Origin: Olavius algarvensis Delta 4 endosymbiont
Lineage (GTDB): Bacteria; Desulfobacterota; Desulfobacteria; Desulfobacterales; CAJINA01
Length of the DNA: 64,000 nt
Reading direction: 5' to 3'
Assembly (NCBI GenBank): GCA_905176665.1
Contig: CAJINA010000157.1
Coordinates: forward strand, 1 to 64,000
Under the pieces are notes generated by a model. It saw only the letters and a list, made by a program, of their open reading frames with translations. It made no database searches and was not told where the DNA came from. Every line of letters begins with the position of its first letter. The first letter of the stretch is position 1. The position numbers and the translations under genes are program-made. This document shows positions 1 through 8,550 of the stretch, piece by piece.

Positions 1-387
1 CACGGATTGCGCCTATACGGCTTGAGAAGCGTTCTTAAGGACCTATTTCCAATTTCTGGGGAAATTGAAAATGTTTCAGCCGCTGCGCGGATGTGGTTCA
101 CCGAGTTACAATTTGTCTCTATTGGTAGTCTCTTCTGCAATGTTGCTATCTACCTATTCTGATCATATTGGCAAAAGCCATGGCCCCCGTGAGGGCGACC
201 ACCAGGGCGTACTCACAGGTGTTCATCTGTGCAATCCGCGAAATCCGTGTCAAAAATGTTTTTTAAAGTTTTTTTCGCGGAGCGATGGCTACCAAAGCCC
301 GGGCAAGTCGGCCGGGCTTGTCTGCGTGTGTCGAACGAGCGCAGCGAGTGGGCGGCTAATTAAATATCCAGAAAACGGTAAAACTCC
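1..387. other. Non-coding stretch at left edge, downstream of ubiE
   Basis: No convincing gene is visible. A 124-codon plus-strand frame covers much of it, but it runs into the 3' end of ubiE on the other strand and has no recognisable domain. The stretch near 215-245 (GTTCATCTGTGCAATCCGCG and following) resembles the low-complexity ATCTGTG/ATCCGTG interspersed repeats found in many environmental genomes; only one partial copy is present. A hairpin at 295-319 is listed separately. Confidence 0.4.
295..319 (-). terminator. Hairpin downstream of ubiE, possible terminator
   Basis: AAGCCCGG and CCGGGCTT pair perfectly over 8 bp around a 9-nt loop. It lies about 70 nt past the ubiE stop in the direction of transcription. 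No run of U follows directly, so a role as an intrinsic terminator is uncertain. Confidence 0.35.
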
Positions 388-1203
388 CTATAGTTTATTG
401 GCCAGATGCGCCACCACCATGCCATTGGTCATGGAGTGATACGTTACATTTCCAAAGCCGCAATTTTCTAATATCCGGGCGAGCTCATCCGGCAGGGGAA
501 ACATGCGGATGGTTTCCGGCAGGCAGGCATAGGACTCGGCGCTGCCGGCGATCAGCTGCCCCAGTAGCGGCATGACATTGAAAGAGTAGAAATCATAGAG
601 CGCTCGAAAGACCGCGTTGGTCGGCCGGGAAAACTCCAGGCAGAGAAATTTGCCGCCGGGTTTCAAGACCCGGTGCATTTCCGCAAAGCCCTGTTCGAGG
701 TGGGTGAGGTTGCGGATGCCGAAGCCGACCATGGCTGCATCGAAGGTTTCATCGGGAAAAGGTATTTTTTCGGCATCCCCCTGGACCCAGGTGATTTGAC
801 GGGTGAGTGGGTGCGGCGCGTAGGTCTGCCGGCCGGCAGACATCATGGCCATGTTGATGTCGCATATAATCGCGCGACCATGCGGTCCTGTCCGGGCAGC
901 AGTCAGGTGGGCCAGGTCCCCGGTACCGCCGCACAGATCCAGAATCCGATCGCCGGGCTGGGGCGCCAAGGCCCGAATGGCTGCTCGCTTCCAGGCGCGT
1001 TGAATGCCGAAGCTCAGCAGGGAGTTCATGAAATCATACTTGGGCGCTACCCGCTCGAAGTGCTGCCGCACAGCGGCGGCTTTTTCTGTTTCATCGAAAG
1101 TTTTAAGGCCGAAACTGGCCTGCCCGGTCTGGCGGACGTGCCGGTCCAACTGCTGTTGGCGTTCAGATGATCTAAACCATCTCGGGTTTCTCCAAATTGA
1201 CAT
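388..1203 (-). CDS. ubiE: Demethylmenaquinone/ubiquinone C-methyltransferase (UbiE/MenG)
   Basis: SAM-dependent C-methyltransferase of quinone biosynthesis; in a menaquinone organism it would convert demethylmenaquinone to menaquinone in the cytoplasm. The 271-residue product shows the class I SAM motif ILDLCGGTGDL near residues 86-96, the family signature VGFGIRNL and the post-motif LKPGGKFLCLEFS. The core FDETEKAAAVRQHFERVAPKYDFMN is typical of UbiE. It is about 25-35 residues longer than usual at the N terminus. The ATG at 1203 is preceded by GAGGG at short spacing, so the long form is plausible, but an internal start cannot be excluded. It is followed downstream by no gene and sits just beyond a second quinone methyltransferase gene (ubiG-like) on the same strand, which fits a respiratory quinone role beside the oxidase cluster. 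Confidence 0.88.
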   Translation of the reverse strand: MSIWRNPRWFRSSERQQQLDRHVRQTGQASFGLKTFDETEKAAAVRQHFERVAPKYDFMNSLLSFGIQRAWKRAAIRALAPQPGDRILDLCGGTGDLAHLTAARTGPHGRAIICDINMAMMSAGRQTYAPHPLTRQITWVQGDAEKIPFPDETFDAAMVGFGIRNLTHLEQGFAEMHRVLKPGGKFLCLEFSRPTNAVFRALYDFYSFNVMPLLGQLIAGSAESYACLPETIRMFPLPDELARILENCGFGNVTYHSMTNGMVVAHLANKL

Positions 1204-1237
1204 ACATCCCTCTAAATAAGTTCAACCAAAATCATAT

Positions 1238-1383
1238 CTCGCGCGGAGACGCAGGGGCGCAGAGAAAATCGAAAACAATATTGGTCAGCTTCGCTGAAAA
1301 AACCAAACACATAAAATTTTTAAGTTATTTTGATGAAAAAATGTGCTCTTGACCTTCTCTGCGCCCCTGCGCCTCCGCGCGAG
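1238..1383. repeat. 29-bp near-perfect inverted repeat between ubiE and ubiG
   Basis: Arms at 1238-1266 and 1355-1383 are complementary with a single mismatch (core GCAGGGGCGCAGAG against CTCTGCGCCCCTGC), enclosing about 88 bp of AT-rich DNA. The GC-rich arm text resembles the dispersed 'CTCTGCGCCCCTGCG' class of repeats seen in environmental bacterial genomes. Transcribed, it would form a strong hairpin between two quinone genes. Only one copy lies in the window. Confidence 0.75.
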
Positions 1384-1390
1384 AATGATT

Positions 1391-2101
1391 CTACAGTTTA
1401 TCGCTTTTTGAAAAATGCATTAGATAATTCATCGCCGTACTCTTACACAAGGCGGCATACCCACCAAACGGAATATAACGCATACCCGCTACATCGGCCA
1501 GTTGTAATCCGGCTGCCTGACCCCAGCGCTTCATTTCCTCCGGACGAACAAAGCGTGCATATGTGTGGGTGCCCTTGCTGACGATCCCGAGAACATTTTC
1601 GGCAACCCAGATGACGAGCAGCCTGGCAAGCCAGGTTCGGTTGACCGTGGAAAAAAAGAGGTGACCGCCGGGTTTGGTTAGCTCAGCACAGGCCTTGATA
1701 ATGGATGCCGGATCAGGCACGTGTTCCACCAACTCCATGCAGGTTACGACTGAAAATTGCTCTCCGTGTGTTTTTGCAAAGTCCTCGGCGGTGCTTTCAA
1801 TATACTCAATTTCAAAACCGCTCTCGTTGGCGTGTGCCCGGGCAACGTTCAAAGCAGGCACGGCCATGTCGATGCCGGTTACCCGCGCTCCGGCCGCTGC
1901 CAGAGATTCGGAGACCAGCCCACCGCCGCACCCTACGTCCAATACCGGTTTTCCCTTTATATCGGCCAGGTCGAGGACGTACTGCAAGCGTAAGGGATTG
2001 ATATCATGCAGCGCCTTGAGCTCACCGTCACGGTCCCACCAGTGGGCAGCCGTGGCGGCGTAGCGGGCAATCTCTTTGTTGTCGATATTCAACTGGTTCA
2101 T
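1391..2101 (-). CDS. ubiG: UbiG-like 3-demethylubiquinone 3-O-methyltransferase
   Basis: SAM-dependent O-methyltransferase of the UbiG family, acting on a polyprenyl-hydroxybenzoate-type substrate. The 236-residue protein begins NIDNKEIARYAATAAHWWD, the typical UbiG N terminus, followed by the SAM loop VLDVGCGGGLVSESLA (about residues 53-68), GIDMA and MELVEHVPDP. Length matches the family. The ATG start at 2101 has only a weak upstream ribosome site. UbiE and UbiG side by side suggest a quinone methylation unit, although the actual quinone (ubiquinone, menaquinone or a variant) cannot be told from these two genes. UbiG-like paralogues with other substrates exist, so the substrate is inferred. 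Confidence 0.85.
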   Translation of the reverse strand: MNQLNIDNKEIARYAATAAHWWDRDGELKALHDINPLRLQYVLDLADIKGKPVLDVGCGGGLVSESLAAAGARVTGIDMAVPALNVARAHANESGFEIEYIESTAEDFAKTHGEQFSVVTCMELVEHVPDPASIIKACAELTKPGGHLFFSTVNRTWLARLLVIWVAENVLGIVSKGTHTYARFVRPEEMKRWGQAAGLQLADVAGMRYIPFGGYAALCKSTAMNYLMHFSKSDKL

Positions 2102-2119
2102 AAAATATAGATCAAAGTA

Positions 2120-2330
2120 AATACGAAATTAGAATATCGAAATACGAAACAAATCTTAAATCCGAAGGCTCAAATGTTCTAAACACAAACCAAAGAACCA
2201 ATAGTTCATGGCCAGCGTCGACGCATTATTCCGCTTTTCGTTTAGATCATTAGTATTTTGGTAATTCGAATTTGTTTGCGGCGTTCGCCTTGTGAACATT
2301 CCGATTTTCGTGCTTCGTATTTCGAAATTG
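2120..2330. repeat. AT-rich TTCGAAAT-type palindromic repeat, copy 1
   Basis: This intergenic spacer has arms built of AATACGAAATT/ATATCGAAATACGAA on the left and TTCGTGCTTCGTATTTCGAA on the right, giving a long imperfect palindrome. The same vocabulary recurs at 21189-21353 and at 12236-12286. It ends directly at the stop codon of the copper ATPase gene (2332). It is a dispersed non-coding repeat of unknown function. Confidence 0.7.
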
Positions 2331-2331
2331 G

Positions 2332-4797
2332 TTATTTGCTTTTTAGCAGCCGTAAGGTGTTGCCGATCACGCTCAGACTGCTCAGCAGCATTGCCGTCAC
2401 GGCCACCAGCGGGCTGAGCAGGCCACTCATGGCAATGGGGATACTGATGATGTTGTAGGCAAACGCGCACACAAGATTTTGAAAGATCGTGCGGTTCACC
2501 GGTTGAGCCAGGTTTAGAAAGTCCACTACCTGCGCCGGGTCTCCGCGCATCAGCGATATATCGGCCACCTCCTGGCCCAGGTGACTGCCGGAATGCACGG
2601 CCATGGAAAGGTCGGCCTGCACCAGGGCCGGGGCGTCGTTGATTCCGTCTCCGATCATGGCTACCCGGCGTCCGCTGCCCTGCAGTTCTTTTACAAACGA
2701 GGCTTTATCCGCCGGTAGCATCCCACCCATTGTGCCCTCGATACCGATCAGTTCGCCCACCCGGCTGGTGGTGTCGTCATCATCTCCTGAAATGAGGTAA
2801 GACTTATAACCTGAAGATGCAAGGGTGGCAATGGTTTCCCCGGTCGCCGGCCGCACCCTGTCACCAAATATGAACACCGCCCGGAGCTTTCCGCCCATCC
2901 CCATAAAAACGAAGGAGGGCAGGGCCTTATCGGCGAACTGCCTGTGCAGATCCTGCAAGTCGACAGCGGCCATTTCGTCGGCCAGAAAGGCGGCAGATCC
3001 GATTTTCAGTTCCATGTTACCGTGAAAACCGGAAAGGCCGTTTTCGAACACCCGGATGTCGCTTATTACGGGTACGGAAAGGTGCCTGGAGGCAGCCTGC
3101 CGTTGGATTTCCAAGCCGATGTAGTGTTCGGATGCGGTTTCCAGGCCGGCGGCCAGGGCCAGGACTTCATCTGACGATTCAGACAACAAGGTGTGGATAT
3201 CGAGCAGCTCCCAGTGGCCCTGTGTCATGGTTCCGGTTTTATCGAACACCAGGGTGTCCAGCGCGGGCGACTGTTCAAAGCAGGCAAAGGACCGGACGAG
3301 GATGCCCTTGCGGCCGGCCAGGGATATGCCGGCCACCCGCGCCAGGGGGATAGCAACACCCAGGGCGCAGGGACAGGATATCACCATGACGGTGACAGCG
3401 CGAATGATGGCCTCGGCCGCTGTCAAACCAACCAGTTTGCAAACAATCCCGGTCCCCACGGAAAGGACAAAGATTGTGGGCACGAACCATTGCAGAACCT
3501 TATCGGTGCGGCCTTCCAGAGGTGTTTTTTCATCCAGGGCGTGCTGCATGATCTGGATCATTTGCCCCAGGATGGAGGCCTCCCCCACATCGTCGGCTTT
3601 GGCCTGCAACGTGCCGGTTAACACCAGGGTTCCCGAACAGACCCGCTCCCCCGGGGCCACCTGCAGAGGAAGCGATTCCCCGGTCAGGGAAGACTCATTG
3701 ATCGTACCGCTGCCCGCCACCACTTTACCGTCTGCCGGCAGGATTTCGCCTTCGGTAACCTGGAAAATATCACCCGGTTGTAATTGCTCGATCTGACTGT
3801 AGCGCCCTTGCGGAAAAGTATCGGTGCAGATTTTTACCTTGGTGGGCTGCAGGGCAAAAAACGTTTCCAGATCCAACAGCACCCGGTTTTTGGCTCTTTG
3901 CTCCAGCCATTTACCCAGCAGGGCCAGGGTCACCAGCATGGCGGCCGTGTCATAGTAGAGGTGCAGGCTGCCCTGCAACAGGTTGAACGTGCTGAAAACA
4001 TATGCGGTCAGGGAGCCCGCCATGATCAGGGTCTCCATGCCGAACGAGCCGGTGCGGAGTCCGCCGACAGCCTTTTTCAAAAGGCTGTGACCGCCATAAA
4101 AGAGAACGATAGTGGCCATGGCAAAAATCGGCCAGGATAGTTTGTAGATGGTATCCGGGGAAAAGGTGGTGATAAAGCCGGTGTACAGCGCGAAGGACAG
4201 CATCATGACATTCATGGTGAAGAAGGTGGCGATGCTGAACCGAATGAATTCCCGGTGGCGGCCGACCAATCCATTGTCCACGTCTGATCCGGCTTCATAC
4301 CCCAGGCCTTCTATAACGCGCTGGATTTGGATGGGCGCTGTCTGCACCGGGTCGTATTCGCAGCGAACCCGGTCAATGGAAAAATTGCAGACGGCATTTT
4401 GAACACCCGCGGTTCTTGTGAGGGCTTCTTCAATGACCCAGGCACAGGCCGGGCACCACATGCCGGTGACTTTCAAGTTCAAATCAAGCAGGCGGGCGTC
4501 GTCGCTGCCGGAAGTCGGGACGGGTTTTTCCGGCGAAGTTTTCTCCGGCTGCTGGTACGAAGAAAGGTCGGCAGCACTTTTCGGAATGATACCCAGGTCC
4601 TGGCATTTTTTAAAAAGGGGGCTTGCTGTAAAGTCAACCGGATCCGGTGACTCGGAGGCCTCCAGGAGCATGATGAACACTTGCCGGCAGCCGGGACAGC
4701 AGAAGGAATACGTTTTCTGATCAGTTTTATACGTGACTGTGCGTCCGGCCGGATTGGGCAGACCACAAAGATCGCAGGTGTCCGTCTTGTTTGACAT
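2332..4797 (-). CDS. ccoI: CcoI/FixI-type copper-transporting P1B ATPase
   Basis: Heavy-metal P-type ATPase of 821 residues that would export copper across the inner membrane for cbb3 oxidase assembly. Domains in order: an N-terminal cysteine-rich treble-clef segment (CDLCG ... FCCPGCRQVF, residues about 8-41) typical of CcoI/FixI; a heavy-metal-associated domain with GMWCPACA (about residue 111); the transmembrane region with the metal-site motif SCPCALG; phosphorylation site DKTGTM; hinge MIGDGINDAPAL. All catalytic motifs are intact. The gene is the last of the respiratory cluster, 5 bp after the ActE-like cytochrome gene, so it is probably co-transcribed with the oxidase. This placement supports a role in oxidase metallation rather than general copper detoxification. 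Confidence 0.92.
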   Translation of the reverse strand: MSNKTDTCDLCGLPNPAGRTVTYKTDQKTYSFCCPGCRQVFIMLLEASESPDPVDFTASPLFKKCQDLGIIPKSAADLSSYQQPEKTSPEKPVPTSGSDDARLLDLNLKVTGMWCPACAWVIEEALTRTAGVQNAVCNFSIDRVRCEYDPVQTAPIQIQRVIEGLGYEAGSDVDNGLVGRHREFIRFSIATFFTMNVMMLSFALYTGFITTFSPDTIYKLSWPIFAMATIVLFYGGHSLLKKAVGGLRTGSFGMETLIMAGSLTAYVFSTFNLLQGSLHLYYDTAAMLVTLALLGKWLEQRAKNRVLLDLETFFALQPTKVKICTDTFPQGRYSQIEQLQPGDIFQVTEGEILPADGKVVAGSGTINESSLTGESLPLQVAPGERVCSGTLVLTGTLQAKADDVGEASILGQMIQIMQHALDEKTPLEGRTDKVLQWFVPTIFVLSVGTGIVCKLVGLTAAEAIIRAVTVMVISCPCALGVAIPLARVAGISLAGRKGILVRSFACFEQSPALDTLVFDKTGTMTQGHWELLDIHTLLSESSDEVLALAAGLETASEHYIGLEIQRQAASRHLSVPVISDIRVFENGLSGFHGNMELKIGSAAFLADEMAAVDLQDLHRQFADKALPSFVFMGMGGKLRAVFIFGDRVRPATGETIATLASSGYKSYLISGDDDDTTSRVGELIGIEGTMGGMLPADKASFVKELQGSGRRVAMIGDGINDAPALVQADLSMAVHSGSHLGQEVADISLMRGDPAQVVDFLNLAQPVNRTIFQNLVCAFAYNIISIPIAMSGLLSPLVAVTAMLLSSLSVIGNTLRLLKSK

Positions 4798-4802
4798 GCA
4801 AG

Positions 4803-5321
4803 TTACGGGCGGGCGCCCAGAGATTTCAGGTAGGCGATGATTTGCCAGCGATCGGACATCGAGACGGTGGTGGCCAGCGGCGGCTGGCGGCCGTCGGGCT
4901 TTCCGTAGCTAATTTCGTGGAAGAGCGCCCCATCGCTCAAGGCCTGCACCTTGGGGCTGCGCAGGTCGCCCGGCAGGGGGTGGAAGCTTTGGCCCACGGT
5001 GCCGTTGCCGTCGTGGTTTTTTCCGTGGCAATGGCTGCAATAGCGCGTGTAACCTGTTTCGCCACGCTTGAAATCAAAAGCGGATGTGCCGCTCAGGGGC
5101 GAGATCAATTCTTCGGCACGGGCGGTTCGCGTGAGAACCTCCCCGCCATTGAAGGGAATGATGCCGGCGGTCATGACGGGAATGGGCTCTTCGTGAGGTC
5201 GGATGGCCGGGGTTTGCCACATGCGCCCTACGGACAGGTTGTCGTCATACGCGGTAATAACCAGGTAGGCGCCGGTAAGCACCACGGATACCGCTATGAG
5301 GATAACCACTACCTGTTTCAT
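4803..5321 (-). CDS. Monohaem cytochrome c, ActE-like
   Basis: Periplasmic, membrane-anchored cytochrome c of 172 residues. An N-terminal hydrophobic segment (VVVILIAVSVVLTGAYLVI) is followed by a c-type haem site CSHCHG and the C-terminal helix DRWQIIAYLKSLG. The segment GRMWQTPAIRPHEEPIPVM preceding the haem domain resembles the MxxQPxxxPxE stretch of ActE, the monohaem subunit of alternative complex III. ActE is missing from its usual place between actD and actF here, so I infer this is the relocated ActE. It could instead be a separate electron carrier to the oxidase. It directly follows the small membrane protein gene (stop and start adjoin) and precedes ccoI. Confidence 0.75.
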   Translation of the reverse strand: MKQVVVILIAVSVVLTGAYLVITAYDDNLSVGRMWQTPAIRPHEEPIPVMTAGIIPFNGGEVLTRTARAEELISPLSGTSAFDFKRGETGYTRYCSHCHGKNHDGNGTVGQSFHPLPGDLRSPKVQALSDGALFHEISYGKPDGRQPPLATTVSMSDRWQIIAYLKSLGARP

Positions 5322-5564
5322 TTATTCCCCCTTCTCGCCCTTCACATGCTGAGGATAGGGCAGGCTTGGATATATTGCATAGGGCGATTCGCCCGGGACA
5401 TCTTGTACCGGGCGGTAATCCCAATCCGGTTGCCCCAGGTCCCCGATGATGAAATAGGCCAGCCCGCCTTTGATGAGGATGAAAGCGATCAGCAACACGA
5501 TAATCACCCACGTCCGAAAGGTGGAGTGTTCGTGATGATGTTCGGTTTCCGTATGGCCGCTCAT
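5322..5564 (-). CDS. Small single-span membrane protein of the oxidase operon
   Basis: An 80-residue protein with a His-rich N terminus (HTETEHHHEHS), one transmembrane helix (WVIIVLLIAFILIKGGLAYF) and a soluble tail with PDWDYRPVQDVPGESPYA. The start chosen is the ATG at 5564, which overlaps the upstream stop codon as ATGA and has GGAGGT just before it; a 16-residue longer frame lacks such support. I do not recognise a named family. Its position among cbb3 and complex III genes suggests an accessory or assembly subunit. A FixH/CcoH-like role is possible by context only. Confidence 0.7.
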   Translation of the reverse strand: MSGHTETEHHHEHSTFRTWVIIVLLIAFILIKGGLAYFIIGDLGQPDWDYRPVQDVPGESPYAIYPSLPYPQHVKGEKGE

Positions 5565-5836
5565 AGCTTGACCTCCAGGACACCGTAGTAAATGATGTAT
5601 AAAAACATCCACAGCAGGGTGCCGGCCAGGATCAAAATCAATACCAGGGGAAAGGGCGCTTCGCGCTCCTCGATCCCATCGATATAGGTCGTGTGGACGT
5701 CTTGCATGCGTTTATCGGAATTCTTTGAACGAAAATAGGTGCCGGACAAAGCGACCGCCAGTACAATGATGCCCAGGACGGCCGGCAGCAGGTACAAAAT
5801 AAAGTGCTGCAAATTGCGTAATTCGAAATAATGCAT
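5561..5836 (-). CDS. Small two-span membrane protein of the oxidase operon
   Basis: A 91-residue protein with two hydrophobic segments (about residues 12-33 and 66-88) joined by a charged loop (FRSKNSDKRMQDVHTTYIDG). A GTG at 5842 would extend it by two residues, but the ATG at 5836 has GAGG at a better spacing. It overlaps the next gene by 4 bp (ATGA), a sign of translational coupling. No family is recognised. Context suggests a small subunit or assembly factor of the cbb3-like oxidase. Confidence 0.7.
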   Translation of the reverse strand: MHYFELRNLQHFILYLLPAVLGIIVLAVALSGTYFRSKNSDKRMQDVHTTYIDGIEEREAPFPLVLILILAGTLLWMFLYIIYYGVLEVKL

Positions 5837-5863
5837 AATCACATCCTCTACATTGCGGCAAAC

Positions 5864-6124
5864 TCAGCTCGCACGCCACAAAGCAAATATCACCACGGCA
5901 AAACTGGAACACAGGCCCACGATCGCCAGGCCGAACAGGGCATACACTTCAATGCGGCTGGCGCGGGTAGCCCGCACGGACCTATGGGGTCCAGCTTGTG
6001 AAAGCGGTAAAAAGCGTGCCCGTTGCTGATCTTTAAATTGACCGTTTCTTAACGCCCAGGCAAATACAACCAGCGCTACAAAAAGACCAAAAACCATGTA
6101 GCTTATGAAGTATGGATAGTACAT
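5864..6124 (-). CDS. CcoS-like small membrane protein
   Basis: An 86-residue protein with an N-terminal membrane helix (FISYMVFGLFVALVVFAWAL) directly followed by RNGQFKDQQRARFLPL, and a second helix near residues 60-82. The 'WAL-NGQFKDQ-R-R-LPL' pattern after the first helix is like CcoS-type cbb3 maturation proteins, which help insert cofactors into CcoN. Classical CcoS is shorter and has one helix, so this is a CcoS-like call. It lies 12 bp after the fused CcoO/P gene. Confidence 0.6.
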   Translation of the reverse strand: MYYPYFISYMVFGLFVALVVFAWALRNGQFKDQQRARFLPLSQAGPHRSVRATRASRIEVYALFGLAIVGLCSSFAVVIFALWRAS

Positions 6125-6136
6125 AGCTCCAATTCA

Positions 6137-7069
6137 TCAGGGTTCGTTGGCAGCGTCGATCCCCCTGGGTTCCTTGTTGGCGTCCGAGTCATTGATGAAA
6201 TAGACCGCCACGTAATCGCCGACCTCCCAAATTTTCTGGGATTCCAGCTCATGTTTGAAATAGGGCATCGCTGTGCCCGTGATACCATTCATCAACTGGT
6301 AATAGATAATACCGCCGGATATTTCCCGGCCCTTCAGAATCGTAAAATTCAATGGCGGGGGATAGATCCAGGGCTGGGCCGGACCCATGCCGTCCCCCAC
6401 CGGGCCATGGCATCCGATGCAAAATTGCTGGTAGACCACGTGGCCGCGCTGCAAGCTGGCCTTGGTGGTTGGATAGGGATTGGGCAGATCACGCCAGCCC
6501 TGGGGCACGATTTCGGCCAGCCAGCGGGCATTGGCATCCGGTCCGGCCTCATAGGCCTTGATGGATTCTTGTTTCCAGTAACGCTGCCGCTGCATACGTT
6601 TGTCTGCCGCTTTCAGTCCCAGACTTTGAACATACTGGGTAAGTGTGTCAATCCGCTCATCACCCAGCCAAGCAAAGGGCGGCATGATCGAATTGGGACG
6701 CGTGTAGCGCGGATTCACGAAATGCGCAATGTGCCAATCGTCGGGATGCTCACCACCTTCCTGCGACAGGTCGACGCCGGTGCGCGCAGACCCCAGTTGG
6801 ATGGGGCGATCCCCGATGTAATCGCCGGCCTGCGCAATGCGGTGGGCGCCATGCCCCCAATCAAAGGACCGGATCGATTGGCTATGGCAATACACGCAGC
6901 CGTTTTGCAGGTAGATTTTGAACCCGGCCTGCTCCACCTCCGTGCGATCGCGATAGATCTCAGAAGGCGTATAGTCTGTAGTCGCATAGGGCCACACGAC
7001 CATCAGCAGGACGATGACGGTCAGGATGGCGAGGGCTCCGCCGACCACGGCTATGGGGGTCATTTTCAT
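6137..7069 (-). CDS. ccoO: Fused CcoO/CcoP-like dihaem subunit of cbb3-type oxidase
   Basis: A 310-residue membrane-anchored dihaem cytochrome. After one N-terminal helix (residues about 5-27), the first half is CcoO-like: haem site GCVYCHSQSIR, then DWHIAHFVNPRYTRPNSIMPPF with the axial methionine. The second half carries a separate class I haem domain, CIGCHGPVGDG, with GTAMPYF supplying the methionine, like one haem domain of CcoP. CcoO and CcoP are usually separate proteins, so this is a natural fusion or a minimal arrangement. Its ATG overlaps the ccoN stop (ATGA). It would carry electrons from complex III cytochromes to the CcoN active site in the periplasm. Confidence 0.85.
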   Translation of the reverse strand: MKMTPIAVVGGALAILTVIVLLMVVWPYATTDYTPSEIYRDRTEVEQAGFKIYLQNGCVYCHSQSIRSFDWGHGAHRIAQAGDYIGDRPIQLGSARTGVDLSQEGGEHPDDWHIAHFVNPRYTRPNSIMPPFAWLGDERIDTLTQYVQSLGLKAADKRMQRQRYWKQESIKAYEAGPDANARWLAEIVPQGWRDLPNPYPTTKASLQRGHVVYQQFCIGCHGPVGDGMGPAQPWIYPPPLNFTILKGREISGGIIYYQLMNGITGTAMPYFKHELESQKIWEVGDYVAVYFINDSDANKEPRGIDAANEP

Positions 7070-8439
7070 TCTTTTGCAGCTCCGGGATTAAAAAATAACG
7101 TTCGCACGATGTTGTACAGTCCAAGATACGCACCGGCCAGGATAAAAAGCCCGGCCGAGGCCCGGATGACATAATACAAATGAATCTCGGGCAGCACCCG
7201 ATAAATAGTTTCGCCGTTGTACCAGGCATTGCCCTGAATCAAACCGACAATCGTCAGGTCGACGGCCATCACGGAAACGCCGATGAGAATCAGCCAGTAT
7301 TGCAAGTCAGCCAGGTAGCGGCTGTACAGCGGTTTCTTGGTTATTTTGGGGAGTACGAAATAGAGACCGCCCAAGGCGGTTATGCCGGCGAAAGCGAAAA
7401 CGCCGATATGGGCATGTCCAACCACCCAATTGTTAAAGTGGGTAATTCGCTGGACTTGCGGCAGCGCCATGAAACTGCCCTGAAAGTTGGCAAAAAAATA
7501 CATAATGGTGCCGGTGAACACAAACTTGGCACCGATGTTGGCGTGAATATCGCCCAGCTTGCCCCGCACGGTGTACCAGATGTTGATGAGGAAGACCATT
7601 ACTGGGATGACCATGGCCACGCTGTCCACAATGGAGATAACTTTCAGCCAGGTGGGTACCGGCACCTGCAGGAGGTGATGTGTGCCCACATGGGTATAGA
7701 CGACGATCAAAGACCAGAAACCGATCAAAGAAAGCGTGTGGCTGTAGAGGGGGCTGCGTGTGGCCAATGGTAGCACGTAGTAAGCCACACCCAATGCCAG
7801 CGGCGTCAAGAGCAGGCCGAAAATGTTGTGGCCGTAGAACCAGAGTAAAATGGCATCGGGAATGCCAAGCAGGGCACCGCTGTCGGGTTTCCAGATGACA
7901 TTGCCCAGGCAGTAGCCAACAGCCGTCAGGACCAGGGCGGCACAGGTATACCAGATGGATACATACAGGATCTGCTCCTGTCGCTGGCGTACCGTCATGA
8001 ACAGGTTAATGATGATCATGACGAACAGGACGGCGATCATGATATCGACGGCCCAGGGCAGTTCGGCGTATTCACGCCCCTGGCTGAAGCCCATGGCCAG
8101 AGATATGACCGAAATCACCAGCATGATGTTCCACAGGACGGCCGTTACTACCCCCAGTTGCTGGCTGTAAAGGTGGGTTCCCAGCAGGCGCGGCGTGTAA
8201 TACAAGGCCGCGGCCAGCAATCCGGGCGTGACAAAGCCGAAAAGCACCAGGTTGACATGAATGGGGCGCGCGCGGCCGAATTGAATATATTCGATATTGC
8301 CCAAGAAGTCCGGTGCGATCAGGTAGCCGGCCGCAATCATCCCAAAGCTGGTTGCAAAGGCAAACCACAACGCGGAAGTGAATGCGAATGCTTTGGCAGC
8401 AAGGTGGTTGGTCTCGGTATGTTCTATGCTCTCAGCCAA
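7066..8439 (-). CDS. ccoN: cbb3-type cytochrome c oxidase subunit I (CcoN)
   Basis: Catalytic haem-copper oxidase subunit, 457 residues, about 12 membrane helices. Histidine ligand regions are visible: PIHVNLVLFGFV (low-spin haem), WFYGHNIFGLLLTP (copper site), YTHVGTHHLLQVPVP (copper histidines) and WVVGHAHIGVFAF (haem irons). The pattern belongs to the C/cbb3 family, not A-type. Translation starts with TTG at 8439, preceded by AAGGA nine nucleotides upstream; no better ATG is nearby. It follows the ActA-like gene after a 111-bp gap containing a small hairpin and overlaps ccoO/P by 4 bp. It reduces O2 at the inner membrane, either for microaerobic respiration or oxygen defence. Confidence 0.92.
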   Translation of the reverse strand: MAESIEHTETNHLAAKAFAFTSALWFAFATSFGMIAAGYLIAPDFLGNIEYIQFGRARPIHVNLVLFGFVTPGLLAAALYYTPRLLGTHLYSQQLGVVTAVLWNIMLVISVISLAMGFSQGREYAELPWAVDIMIAVLFVMIIINLFMTVRQRQEQILYVSIWYTCAALVLTAVGYCLGNVIWKPDSGALLGIPDAILLWFYGHNIFGLLLTPLALGVAYYVLPLATRSPLYSHTLSLIGFWSLIVVYTHVGTHHLLQVPVPTWLKVISIVDSVAMVIPVMVFLINIWYTVRGKLGDIHANIGAKFVFTGTIMYFFANFQGSFMALPQVQRITHFNNWVVGHAHIGVFAFAGITALGGLYFVLPKITKKPLYSRYLADLQYWLILIGVSVMAVDLTIVGLIQGNAWYNGETIYRVLPEIHLYYVIRASAGLFILAGAYLGLYNIVRTLFFNPGAAKE

Positions 8440-8519
8440 ATCAGTAGGTCCTTGTCAGGCGTTTGGTGAATCAATCGGCATTTAGCTTTTAAGACTAATT
8501 ACTATGAGTTCATTTACTA

Positions 8520-8548
8520 ACGGCTAACAGCTAACAGCTAAAAGCCGT
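8520..8548 (-). other. Small hairpin with GCTAACA repeats between act and cco genes
   Basis: ACGGCT and AGCCGT flank tandem GCTAACA units. The 6-bp stem sits in the only sizeable gap (8440-8550) inside the respiratory cluster and could mark an mRNA processing or attenuation point between the complex III genes and the oxidase genes. Confidence 0.35.
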
Positions 8549-8550
8549 GT

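Noticed and set aside
65..439. 124-residue plus-strand reading frame
   Set aside because: It overlaps the ubiE 3' end on the other strand and shows no domain, signal or ribosome site.
4791..5588. 265-residue plus-strand frame opposite the cytochrome and small membrane protein genes
   Set aside because: It is antisense to three well-supported oxidase-cluster genes and has no domain; a shadow of GC-rich codons.
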